A program made the translations under genes and the position numbers. Shown one piece after another: positions 43,581 to 53,880 of a stretch of DNA of 64,000 bases. Source of the stretch: Saturnia japonica (lineage: Eukaryota; Arthropoda; Insecta; Lepidoptera; Saturniidae). The stretch covers positions 20,150,001 through 20,214,000 of the forward strand of contig CM065309.1 of assembly GCA_033032175.1 (NCBI GenBank), given 5' to 3'. Numbering within the stretch: position 1 is the stretch's first letter; every line of letters starts with the position of its first letter. The notes below the pieces were generated by a model, which saw only the letters and a list, made by a program, of their open reading frames with translations, searched no databases and was not told the DNA's origin.

Positions 43581-44524
43581 CTCTCAACCACTCTGTAGAA
43601 CCAATCTCGGATATAACTCGCCTGTCGTGAGAATGTGCAGAAAATACAATGAGTTTTATGGATTAATAGAGAATTTTGACATATTTGCACAGAAATTACC
43701 GAACATTATTACCAAGATTAATATTATATTTCACTTCAGGGAATTAGTTTAATTTACATTAATCCATATTCATAATCGCTGGTCTCTCTATTTTATTATT
43801 TATTTTTCTTTCCCATTATTAATTAAAACATAGTGGTCCTTTCAATGAAATATTTTAATGTAACAATAATTGGTAATGCGGATGCGGATGCGAAAATGAA
43901 ATATTAAAAAAATAACAAAAAAAGAAAAAGTCACCAAATCTTAGGCACCAAATCAAAATACGTACTTGCGATGCGGTTTCCAAATTCTTCAATATTTAGA
44001 TATATATCATCGGAAAAATATATTTAAAGCGTTTTTCAAAATTACATATGCAAGACAAATGAGTCGCGCATGTGCGTGCGGGAGTTATGCACAGCGCGCG
44101 TGCGGCGGATGGCGGAACTAGCGCCGATGAGCTATCAATACTCTGACCAAATTGGTCGATTGGCTTACAGGATACTTTTAAACGGCACCTTGGATATGAT
44201 GTGAATGTGTAAATGTATAAAACTACAAAGCGGCGTAAACAATGTTAATTACATTAGTTTTCTGTTATTTATATTAGTATTAATTTAAATTAATATTTAT
44301 TATTAGTAGTAGTTTTTCATACGTTGCAATAACTTACTTGTACTTAAGATACTTTATTTTATTTTTTAAATTACATATGCGATACTTTATGTTATCAATG
44401 TATTGGGCGCCTATAATAGGTTCGCTTATCTGTATTAGACTTGCAATGAATTGTAAAAATGGCTCAAGTAAAATATGAGCGTTGTTTGCGCTACTTTAAT
44501 AAATAAATAGATAGATACTGCATT
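43581..44524. other. Unassigned; GC-rich patch at 44050-44125
   Basis: The patch 44050-44125 ('gtcgcgcatgtgcgtgcggg', 'cagcgcgcgtgcggcgg') is unusual in this AT-rich DNA. There is no open frame or splice evidence around it. Confidence 0.3.
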
Positions 44525-44566
44525 GACGCTCTTTACATGCCATCGTGAATGGTGGGCAATTGCTCT
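44525..44566 (+). repeat. Short shared element C, copy 1
   Basis: 'ctttacatgccatcgtgaat' followed by 'ggtgggcaattgc' is nearly identical to 55592-55635, an unusually well conserved ~35-40 bp match without flanking similarity. Confidence 0.7.
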
Positions 44567-45396
44567 CAGTTAACTTTCTACTTGCTACCGGCGTGAGCGC
44601 CCTTACTGTAATGATGTGTTTTTGACAAACTATCGTACGCTTACTGATCGCGTTAATGCCCAAGTTGCGGCCCCTTGTTATTTTTTTTTAAACAATGTGC
44701 GAATTAACTTCCGTTGCAAAAAACATGTTTTTATTCATCACCAAAGAGGGAAATAACGAGAAATGAATCTGATGGTGATTAAGTTTGAGATATTTATTTT
44801 TTCAATGTTTCATAAATTATTACCTGGTTTACTCATTATGTCAACCAATATGTAAATGTTAAATTTAAAACAACGTTGAAATTTATCGACAACAATAATT
44901 CTAATTAGCCGCAGCACTATCCAATTCCTTATCAGACTCTGCACTGAACTCATGCGGTTACTGTGTAATAATTGAAATATGATGTCACATTTTTGTACGG
45001 CGTTTCCAATCACGTGACTCATTGACTAAAAAAATCGGAAGGAGGAATTAAATAAATATACTTTCAACCTGCGTATAGTGAGATAAAAGCTGCTAGAGGA
45101 GAGTAGGAGTTGAAGACATGTTGTGCCAACTCTACTTAGGTGGGATAAGATTAAGATGAAGACACAGTCATAAACGTGACATGAGAAAGAAATTGAAAAC
45201 AACGCACAGTTGCTGATTGTAAACTGTTAGTCCAGTCTGTCGATTTCATCATGGCGAAAGCTTATCTCAGCGTGTTGATTAAACTTACAAAGAATATATT
45301 ATAATTCTACTTTTTCTTCTTCTTAACTTGGCAACTAGACCTCTTCAATGAAGACCATTACTGCCATTATCAGATGAGTATAGTGTCCTGTCTTAT
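44567..45396. other. Nothing recognised
   Basis: No supported feature. Confidence 0.4.
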
Positions 45397-45640
45397 GACA
45401 AATTCAGTACTTCTAACAAGATGGGGTGGCTCCCTTGTTAGAACTTTCTAGGTAGTTTGTGTGGGATCTCAGAATGCATGCTCTCAGTTTATATTTATAA
45501 TCCACTTCACTTATACACAATAACCAAACTATATCACGCAAAACGCCACCAATATTACATAATATAGGATCAAGAATCCAAGTAAATGAATTAAAAATAC
45601 AAACTACAACACGTCACTTCAAGATCCCGCTTAAAACTCC
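45397..45640 (-). repeat. Unclassified dispersed repeat J, copy 4 (fullest)
   Basis: Minus-strand order: 'ttttaagcgggatcttgaag', 'tgacgtgttgtagtttg', 'aatattggtggcgttttgcg', 'gtgatatagtttggttattg', 'aagtgaagtggatt', 'gttctaacaagggagccacc' and 'catcttgttag'. It preserves both ends and the middle, so it defines the family layout at roughly 245 bp. No open frame or terminal repeat. Confidence 0.65.
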
Positions 45641-46009
45641 ATTCCTTGTAATTATAGCGTACGCAATAGCAGGACTATTAAAAAAATCGTATTTTGTCTA
45701 TACAGAGTCTGTTAAATGATTTATTCCCTTGAATTAGGAAATACTAAAAACTCTTACAACAAAACTGTGCCATTACCGACCGTCCCTAATCCGGAAATTT
45801 CAAGTGAATCACCTGGTAGCCTTACTACCTCTGTCCTACATTTTAAATGAAAATTTTGTAGGTATTTAGCTCTATTTTGAGTATTGAGATTATAACGATA
45901 TGATATAAGATAGGAAGTCTTTGACGGCTAATAAATATTACTATTATAATCAAATCATAGTTTAGTATTCCATCTAACGAAATAGTAATACTGCCCGAAA
46001 GAACAGTTC
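45641..46009. other. Nothing recognised
   Basis: No supported feature. Confidence 0.4.
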
Positions 46010-46075
46010 CTGGGATTGAATCCATGTTCTCTCGGTTCAGTGAATCATATTACAGCGCCACAAGGCCTAACAAAA
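46010..46075 (-). mobile_element. tRNA-like SINE head
   Basis: Minus strand: 'aggccttgtggcgctgtaat' (A-box-like) and 'ggattcaatcccagg' (B box). No SINE body follows that matches SINE-1 or SINE-2. It could be a separate SINE or a tRNA pseudogene. Confidence 0.4.
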
Positions 46076-46799
46076 AGTACTCTATTATATCATCGTTTGG
46101 TCAAATAATATTAAAAACTAACTAGTAAGTTAACTTTGCCGTTTAACTGTAAATCTATACGCCATAACAAGTTGGAGTTCATCAAAAAATAATAGTAATT
46201 CTATAATACTTAAATTACAAAAATATTACAGAAAATAGGTAATTTTTTTTACGTAATAAATAAACAAAAGTTTAATAGTGATAAAATATTTATTAATATA
46301 TCTCACTTATATCTCGTTTGTCTGAATAGTAGCATTAAAAGCTACCTAAAACCAAAACCCTTATCTACCCTCGAATTAAGTTCAGACCCATTTTCACTTT
46401 GAATAGAATTACTATTTAATTAATTGTTATCTATTTTCTCTCTCATCAAATGAGAAAGGAATAGTTTAATTTTAGTTTTGGGACTTCAGCCGCATAATAT
46501 CAGTCGGCAGTCTTTGCGAATGTTTGCGATATTATGAAAACTGCTTATAAAATACATAATTAATTTAATTGAATTAATAATAGTCTAACTTATTATCTTT
46601 TATCAAGTCATGCCCCACTTCTCTTTAGTCCTCTATACTTGCAAATGTTCCTTCAAATTCATTAGGCCCTTCATAGTTTAGAACTGGTTTCAAGTAGGTA
46701 CTTTTTAGTTTTCCTATTGTTGTTTATTTCATCAGTATGTATAAAACAATAAGTAATGTAAAATAACTCATAGGCATCATAGAACCGTATAAAGAAATG
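46076..46799. other. AT-rich, nothing recognised
   Basis: No supported feature. Confidence 0.4.
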
Positions 46800-46955
46800 T
46801 TGAAGGTTCAGTGGTTCAACAGAAAATACCGCATCTATAGACGTAGGTTCAAATTCCACAATGTCGCCAAGCACCAATAGGTGTGTTCCGGCAGCTACAC
46901 TTGACAGCCAGTAGCCTCACTAGGCTTAGCGTGTTACCATCTCAGGCCACATTTA
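46800..46955 (+). mobile_element. SINE-1, internally deleted
   Basis: Head 'ggttcagtggttcaac' and B-box 'aggttcaaattcc', then directly 'gtcgccaagcaccaataggt', 'gttccggcagctacact' and 'cttagcgtgttaccatct'. The middle of the element is missing. Confidence 0.65.
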
Positions 46956-47990
46956 TTTAACATTGTATATTCTGGTGGAATTCTAAACATATATAGTATA
47001 GAAAATAAACAATTAAACAAACAACAAAAACCTAAAATAACGGATAGAGAATCAACCTTTTACAACGTTTAACTAATTAACTTGGCTTTGTTGTAGAAAC
47101 CAAGAAATCTTCGAACAATTAATTAATGAACTAAAAAGCGTAGCCGTTAAAAATCGAAATGTAAATTTAAAAAAAAGTTGAATTCGAATCAAAACATCGT
47201 GAACATAATAAATAGTACTTTGTATATTTCTTCATAAAAATGTTTTGCGAATCGCTTTAAGTTACTTATCTCAACGTCACGGCTATCGAACCGATAAAAA
47301 ATAAAAATAATTTTACGAGCCTCGGCACGAACCCAAAAAACTCGATGCGAGAACAATCGATCCTACTTTTTATACGTATATAAAATCAACAACATTATGT
47401 CCCATTGAGCTATTGTTTGTTGTAAAAGGTCGATAGGGCGCATTGTTGAGTGCCGAGTGAGAGTCTTATTAAAATTTTAAATGCGAAACAATTTGTTACT
47501 ACTATATGTTATCGATTTAATCTCGTTCATCGAATTAGAGTCGAGTTTAAAAAAAAAGTAAATGTTCATATGCAAAAAAAATGTGTGCTGAGAAAATCGC
47601 ATTAGCGTTGTGGGCTACCTATTGTAGAAGCTAGGTTTAGAATATTGGTCAAAACTTTAAAGACTTCATTTTGCCTAGTGACGCAAAAACTAATTTTATT
47701 CAGCTTATGCGAAATATAATTCTATATTTCTTAAACAATCATTAATTTTCTGGTTTAGTAACAGGACTGCGTATTTATCGAAAACCTATAGTAGTCTCTG
47801 AGTATTTATTTACTCGATTATACGAGCGAAGGTGGATTTGAATTAACAGAATAATATGGTACGATATCTTGGACTTGCACACTAACCTATTGTTTCATAA
47901 CTTTTAAATATTTTAACTACTGAGTTGACTAACACAAATGTGTGTCATTTAAAAAAAATAAAAGATACAGGACATATACACAACATGTCC
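46956..47990. other. Nothing recognised
   Basis: 47270-47470 is slightly richer in CpG. No gene is supported. Confidence 0.35.
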
Positions 47991-48072
47991 AAGTTCGGTG
48001 AAGCTGTAAAAGCCGTCAGAGGCTCCAGGACCCCTAAGGCTAACAGTATAATCAGTTCTAAAAAAAAAACAC
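47991..48072 (+). repeat. Jockey-type LINE 3' tail (family A)
   Basis: 'gaagctgtaaaagcc', 'cccctaaggctaacagt' and 'cagttct' plus an A run at 48060-48069. This is an extreme 5' truncation of the LINE at 31576-32705. Confidence 0.65.
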
Positions 48073-48694
48073 ATGTAATATAATATGAAAAGTAAGAAAA
48101 AATAGCAAAGTACAAAAAAAAAAACTTAATTTATGATTAATTTAATGATAATTAATTTATGGTCTGCAGTTTTTTTAAATATATATTTTTACTTTTCGTT
48201 TAGTTTATTGTACAACTGAGAGTCTTAAGCAGTCACAGCGCATAATATGACGGAAATGCGATTTATTGAAGTTAGCCATCAATGCTAATAATTAGTTTTA
48301 CTGACGTTTAATTGCATGAAAATAATTTAACCGTGGAAAAATAAACATTACATTAATCAAATTTTTTTTTTTAATTAAAATGAAATTACAATTAATTTTT
48401 ATTTATATAAAATTAAATTATTTTTCACAATTACAAAATATATTTACGTTATTATCTATCACTGATGGTGTAACTTCTTAGTTTTAGTTTTCGTACGCTA
48501 AATAAGTATAACTTCTTACGTAAGTACGTTTACAGTCTTGTTTTACATCGTAAAAATATCCATTATAATATTTTTGTAAGCCAGTACTTTTTGTATTTAT
48601 AACTCAGTATCAAAATCGAAGTAATGTCTCGCGTTTGATCGAGTTATGCATTATTAATGTATGCCGACATGTAATTATACGTTTACGTTGGGAT
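48073..48694. other. AT-rich, nothing recognised
   Basis: No supported feature. Confidence 0.4.
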
Positions 48695-48795
48695 TTATCG
48701 ACTCGGGAACGTAGGTACGTAGCGCGCCTCGACGAGCCGCGAGACGCGACGAGACCTCGGGCGGTGTGAGCGCCGCTTTACGTTGAATTGTCGTG
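48695..48795. promoter_or_regulatory. GC- and CpG-rich patch (tentative regulatory)
   Basis: 'cgcgcctcgacgagccgcga' and 'gacctcgggcggtgtgagcg' form a ~100-bp island in very AT-rich DNA. It is not shared with any repeat here. CpG clustering can mark insect promoters, but there is no start-site motif or open frame. Confidence 0.2.
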
Positions 48796-48991
48796 CGTTT
48801 GCATTATTCTCACTTGAGATAAATTTGTTTTGTTATTGTTCATAAACAAATACACATGAAATGATTTTTTTAACGATTACCTTTGAGATTGTAAATTTAT
48901 GGGATTAATTGTTTGGTAAATTTCTCGAGGTGTCAAATTAAAATTAAATAATATTAAAAAAGCTAAATTATTAAAAAGGAAACAAAAAAAA
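48796..48991. other. AT-rich spacer
   Basis: No feature seen. Confidence 0.4.
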
Positions 48992-49147
48992 ACCCGACTG
49001 CAACAAAAATACTTGTTTTTGTTTTTATCTGATATCCAGATGTCGTACTTAAATATTATATAGCTTAATATGTAATTTCCACAATTAACATGAATCTAAC
49101 ATGTACATATAATCGAAAAACATAACCCTCCTTTTTCGCAGTCAGGT
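48992..49147. mobile_element. Small foldback element (MITE-like)
   Basis: 'acccgactgc' at 48992-49001 is inverted, with one mismatch, as 'gcagtcaggt' at 49138-49147. The 156-bp interior is AT-rich, with 'aaccctccttttt' near the right end. Similar termini ('cctccgttttttt' and 'agtcg') recur at about 49987-50008. The superfamily is unknown. Confidence 0.5.
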
Positions 49148-49759
49148 AAACAGTGAGTCCGAGTACCCAAGTACGCGTTTTAGAATTTTAGCTTTTTTGA
49201 CATGGTAATTTTTGAAATAAAATCATAGAAGGAATGAAAACAAAACGGTTAATCGAATTTAACATTTGTAATTTACTCCTAGTTGGCACTGATACAGTAT
49301 ACCTATTAAATAATAACATTAAGTAAACAATCTTCACTATATTATAAAAAGAGGTTTAACCAGCGACTTTAAGTTATAGACACTTTGTAAGAATATGTAA
49401 ACATTTGATCTAAAAAATTTTTTGCGCCACCACATAGCTCTAGTTTGTCGTCTTCCCCATACAGGCTCAGCAGACGTTGTTCTGCCCTACAGAATAGTCA
49501 ATAACTCGACCACTGCCGCCACCTACCATGTTTGTTTTTTAACTTTTTCATTGACATAAACAAAACAAAAAAGAATTACGAATATTTACCCTTTGAATCG
49601 TAAGTTATGGTCTTGAGAATTCTGAATACAAAAATCCAGCAAAACGACGTTCAGTTTTTCCTGAATTTGAGCTCTATTACAAACATTTTAAAATGATAAG
49701 TATTCAAATCGGTCTAGCCGTTCTTAAATTATGTACTTACCAACAAACAGAATTTGATT
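49148..49759. other. Nothing recognised
   Basis: No supported feature. Confidence 0.4.
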
Positions 49760-50008
49760 TTTAGATAAACATACATCTTTATTCATTATCGAGTTAGGTA
49801 AATCAATAGTAGTACCTACAAGACAATCTTTTTTCCTTGTATATCTTCGAAGTTGAGGTTTCAATACTAAAGAAACTAAAATGGAACCACACTATCCAAC
49901 AAAAAAGAATCATTCAAATCGGTTCATAAAACAAATAAGTTATACACAAAATCCATTAAAAAAACATACATTCAAATTGAGTACATAACCTCCGTTTTTT
50001 TAAGTCGA
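49760..50008 (+). repeat. Dispersed repeat P, copy 3
   Basis: 'tatatcttcgaagttgagg', 'aaaatggaaccac', 'atccaacaaaaaagaat', 'caaatcggttcataaaac' and 'cattaaaaaaacatacattc', in the same order as 39800-40020. It ends 'cataacctccgttttttt', linking it to the foldback element upstream. Confidence 0.55.
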
Positions 50009-50504
50009 TTATTAAACAAAGCCGAAATAATATTTTACTAAAGCAAGTTGCAGTAAAGCTACTCGTTAATGTTTTAAAGCGGTTTGTTCGCCATAAAGTT
50101 CGGCGACATGTTTGTCTGATTGCTAAAGACCGAGGTTGCCAAGTAATAAATCACACTACGATCGGTTAATAATATTTTTATTATCGCAATAATCTTGGAT
50201 AAATCGTGATTGTTAAATATTGATAGTTTTATGATCCCGGTTATTCATGGGTTATCAATTCTAAATAAAATTATAGAGGTAGTAGATATAATTTTTTTTT
50301 GAAGTTGTATAGATTTAGTGCTTTTAGTAGAAGGGAAAACTGCGCGCGCATCCTATGACGATAGTATAACATGATAAAGTTAAGCATCAATGATAAAAAT
50401 GTAAATTCGCATTACTGAGTTTTTTGTTGCGTATACAATAATTTTTAATTTTTATAAATACATATTATTTTAAAAATTAATCAAAATTAAAGTAATCTTT
50501 ATTT
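50009..50504. other. AT-rich, nothing recognised
   Basis: No supported feature. Confidence 0.4.
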
Positions 50505-50765
50505 AAACACAGACGAAATAGAAATGATGTAATCAGTCAGAGATCTAGAATAACTGACATAGCTCAAAGAATTAGCGTATGCCGAAGAACTGATGACCGA
50601 TGGGGAAGATGAGTTGTGGAGTGGTGACCGCATTTAGGTAAACGATGTGTGTAAAGGGAGCGACGACCTGCACAGGGTGGCTGGATACGACTGGCTGCGA
50701 AGGACCGAAGATCAGGTCCAGTCGTTATCTTTGGGGGAGACCTATATCCAGAAGTATATAGATAC
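50505..50765 (+). pseudogene. RTE-type LINE C-terminus, decayed
   Basis: Plus-strand frames give R-S-R-I-T-D-I-A-Q-R-I, then (shifted) R-T-D-D-R-W-G-R, and later G-G-D-L-Y-P. These correspond to the R-R-T-x-V-T-D-I-A...R-T-D-G-R-W-G-R...L-G-E-A-Y C-terminal region of RTE proteins, also seen at 53380-53690. The K-W-x-W-A-G-H segment is deleted and stops are present. Confidence 0.6.
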
Positions 50766-50850
50766 ACCGCGATATTATTGTACCTAATAAAATATGTTAC
50801 TAAACCGAATTTACATTATTATCAACTAACTAACTGTTAGCATCGTCCTT
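50766..50850. other. Spacer between LINE fragments
   Basis: No feature seen. Confidence 0.3.
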
Positions 50851-51110
50851 TCCACCATCGAACGACAAGAGATACAGCGAAGCGTCATCGGTTTATGATA
50901 GATATTCCACCAGTGCGCACAAAGCGTTTTGCTAGCACATTTATCATGCGCACCGCTAAAGAGTGGAACACTTTGCCGGTTTTCGTATTTTCCGATAATT
51001 ATAACCTGGGTATCTTTCAGTCTCGAGTGAATAGGTACCTTCTAGGCAAGCGTGCTTCATCACTTACGTTCAGGCGAGATAGTGGTCAAATGCAAGTCTA
51101 TCCATGGTAA
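50851..51110 (+). pseudogene. Jockey/CR1-type LINE C-terminus
   Basis: Plus strand: F-H-H-R-T-T-R-D, V-R-T-K-R-F-A-S-T-F, R-T-A-K-E-W-N-T-L-P, Y-N-L-G and V-N-R-Y-L-L-G-K-R, open to the stop at 51110. It is clearly related to the C-terminus at 20430-20726 (R-T-T-R-R, T-K-R-Y, K-E-W-N-S-L-P) but diverged, so it is a sister family. All catalytic motifs are missing. An A-rich 'aaaaataaataaatcg' follows. Confidence 0.7.
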
Positions 51111-51654
51111 AAATAAATAAATCGTATTATTGGGAAAGGGGATAACATTTTAGGACTTTGTTTTGTTTTGTAGTTACACGTTTTTTTAATTTTAAGTTTA
51201 TTTTGTGTCATAACTAGACAAACAAATGAAAGCTAAGTTTTAAAATTTTAAACTTGAGACTGGAAAGTGAATAGTTACCTAAATTACCCTACCGCTATAC
51301 TAGCGTTATATTTCAGGTTAAACAGAATATTATTATAAATTACTTATGAAGAGATATGGAAAAGTACCTATGATATGGTTATTTCTTTTTAATCTGGCAA
51401 CACAGTTAAATACCACAATAAATACACATGGTTAAGGCGAAGTCGCATTATGTTAGCCGCCTACGTGCAATTAAGTATTTAAATGTCGGACATTAAGTTA
51501 CTGTTTAAGTTACGTACCGCCTAAAGCTTGTACCTGTAGTTTTGTTAAGTTTAATTACATCAAAAATTATATTTAAAATTTGTTTACTATATTTACTTAA
51601 AATATTAAGAATAAAATGTCAGGATTAAGTATACATTTTAAAGTAATATATTAT
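51111..51654. other. AT-rich, nothing recognised
   Basis: No supported feature. Confidence 0.4.
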
Positions 51655-51862
51655 TTTTTTTATGCAATTCAGGTATGTGCTTGTCTTCGATCTTACCTGA
51701 TGGTAAGTAAAGATGAGGCCGACGATGTATCGTGCTTACCTATTAAATGTCCATTCATTCTTCGCTTGAAGACTCCCAAGTTATAGGTGGATGGGTGGAT
51801 GGGAAAAAGTCGACGAGCTCGGCGCTCAATGGAGTCAAGAGCAGCCAACTGATATTTGGACA
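51655..51862 (-). mobile_element. Deleted copy of the LINE 3' end found at 20393
   Basis: 51660-51805 follows 20395-20535 closely ('cttacctgatgg', 'gatgaggccgacgatgtatc', 'aagttataggtggatgg'), then continues directly as 'cgacgagctcggcgctcaat', which lies at 20813 in the longer copy. About 280 bp in between are therefore deleted. A 'gtggatggg' repeat marks the join. It is non-coding in effect. Confidence 0.7.
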
Positions 51863-52169
51863 TCCTTTCACAGTGTAATTGTTAATAATAATATCAGACT
51901 ATCACAAAGTTGGGCAAAGAGATTCAACCCAAGTGAAGAAGATATGGATGTCATCATTACGTCAGGTCAAGATGTTTCGGGAATTTTAAGTGCCGAGAAC
52001 TTGATAGTTCTTTTTCGCGTTTAAAACAAGAACCATTTTTGAGCTTTCAAGTTTCTTCACGATATTTTACCTTCACCATCAACCAATAGTACTAATAAAG
52101 GTATTTAAAAGCAAAGTTAAAGAGAGCTAGGACACAGAGAAATTATTTTTGGAGATTTATTTTTACTTG
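51863..52169. other. Unassigned, with short open frame
   Basis: A plus frame (to 52024) reads Q-S-W-A-K-R-F-N-P-S-E-E-D-M-D-V-I-I-T-S-G-Q-D in the non-LINE part. The composition looks protein-like, but no domain is recognised and no splice evidence exists. Confidence 0.25.
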
Positions 52170-52315
52170 GAGTAGCCCAACTTGCAGAATACCTCCAACC
52201 TACAGAAAATCGCAGTCAAAGAACCCTGTGTTATTTTGGAGGCTCTTTTGTAGTAGCTCATTGGGGTACGGGGTTCAAGGCCGGCAATGCGCTAATGACA
52301 CTTATTATTTACAAA
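52170..52315 (+). repeat. LINE 3'-region repeat (family K), copy 3
   Basis: 'gaatacctccaacctacaga', 'aaccctgtgtt' and 'attggggtacggggttcaag' match 1490-1835 and 6740-6955. Confidence 0.5.
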
Positions 52316-52604
52316 CGATCAAAAGTTGGGTCCACCTTTATTTAAAAAAAAAAAGTTATTTGGTTCCGATCAGTTGAACGCTGACCCGATGTCAGCTTAT
52401 ACGACCAAAGAACTTATTTCGAAATTCGCTTACTGTATGTAACAGGCAGGATGTTTGGAAAATCGCGTCAGAAGGTAACCAAACGTAATAATTTTGACTT
52501 ATTTATCGGTCTTACGAGTGCACGGCCATCGTAATTATAATAGAAGAAAGATTGCGAAGAACTTAAAACATTATCTAATTTATCTAATTTCAAATAAAAA
52601 GAAA
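52316..52604. other. Spacer
   Basis: No supported feature. Confidence 0.35.
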
Positions 52605-52795
52605 CCGTGACTTACTGACTGATCTATCAACACAGCTCAAACCACTGAACGGATTGGGTTGAAATTTGGCAAATAAGTAGTCCTTAATAACGTAGACATC
52701 CGCTGAGGACGGATTTTTAAAAATTCAACCCCTAAAGGGAAGGTTCGAAATTTGTATGTTTCTTTAACATGGATGAAACCGTGGGTCAGTTTGTA
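52605..52795 (+). mobile_element. Insect interspersed repeat S (Helitron- or MITE-like)
   Basis: 'ttactgactgatctatcaac', 'acagctcaaaccactgaacg', 'ttgggttgaaatttggca', 'gacatccgctgagga', 'aaaaattcaacccctaa' and 'gaaaccgtggg' resemble a very common insect non-autonomous repeat (recognised from memory). It is a single copy here and the ends are unclear. Confidence 0.5.
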
Positions 52796-53379
52796 TATAA
52801 TAAAAGTGTCACAAGACGTAATAAACTAATTTATGTCTTTAACTCATAAATTTCCTAATTACTTGGTAAAATTAGCCTTTTCTCATTATAATTCCATCCT
52901 TCATTATATGCTCGTATTTACCCTTACACTTCTTATTATAAAATAAAGTATGTAAACACAAAATAAATTGCATTAAAATTACGCACCGAAAAATCTTTAT
53001 CAGTAAACAGATTATCAGGTTGAAAAATTTTACTGCACATCGAAATAAATGGCACGATCAAAGTAATTCACGGCTTCCAATCTTTTTAAAAGTAATTTGT
53101 ATTTATTGCATAATTAAGATAAAGAAGTTATATCGTTTTCGGTATAAATTCATGTTTTTTTCATTTAAATAACCATGTAACTCGCTTATCGTATATTTTA
53201 GTTGTTTAAAAAATGGCGATAATATACAGCGTACTAAATGTTACATTCAGAATACTTTAATGTGATGAATGGGAATCAAATTTAATATAAAGTAATGTTA
53301 CATAAAACGAGAATTACTTTAAAATTGAATAACAATTTAAACATTTAAAGATGTAAATAAAGGGGGTTTTCAGCGTGAT
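52796..53379. other. AT-rich, nothing recognised
   Basis: No supported feature. Confidence 0.4.
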
Positions 53380-53690
53380 CGAATCACAAATTAGGAGATC
53401 TGCAGAAGAACTAAAGTTACTGACATAGCTTTCACAATTTCTAGACTTAAGTTACAGTGGGCGGGGCACATCGCTTGTAGAACGGACGGCCGATTGGGCC
53501 GTAGAGATCTCGAGTGGTGGCCACTTTCCGGAAAACTTAGCGTGGGCAGATCCGTCTCAAGGTGATCTGATGACCTTATGAAGGTTGCGGGGCCGGTCGT
53601 TGTGGCGATCTTTGGATGAAGCCTATATCTAGCATTGGACGTCCTTTTGGTTACCACGATGAAGATGAAGATGTAAATAAGAGTAACCCA
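53380..53690 (+). pseudogene. RTE-type LINE C-terminus
   Basis: The plus-strand frame reads E-I-C-R-R-T-K-V-T-D-I-A, S-R-L-K-L-Q-W-A-G-H-I-A, R-T-D-G-R-L-G-R-R-D-L-E-W-W and V-G-R-S, then, past stops and a shift, V-A-G-P and L-D-V-L with 'gatgaagatgaagatg' at the end. This is the full RTE C-terminal block in order, including the W-A-G-H and L-E-W motifs. It is the best preserved of the three RTE C-termini on the plus strand and is still dead. Confidence 0.7.
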
Positions 53691-53811
53691 TCTTGTTCTG
53701 CTACTTGTGACTTTAAAAAGATGCGTTTTAGAGGTGTTGCCTACTTGTCCGTGGCGATTCGCTATTCTAGTAGCTATTATAATTTTATTTATTTTTTGCT
53801 AAACAACTATT
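53691..53811. other. Spacer
   Basis: No supported feature. Confidence 0.3.
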
Positions 53812-53880
53812 AATTAGGATTTTTAGCGGTATCTTGAAGTGACATGTTGTGGTTTTTCTTTTTAATTTATTTACTTAGGT
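53812..53880 (+). repeat. Unclassified dispersed repeat J, 5' fragment (copy 5)
   Basis: 'tttttagcggtatcttgaag', 'tgacatgttgtggttt' and 'ttatttacttaggtattttg' match the first 70 bp of 45397-45640 (minus). The rest is missing. Confidence 0.55.
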
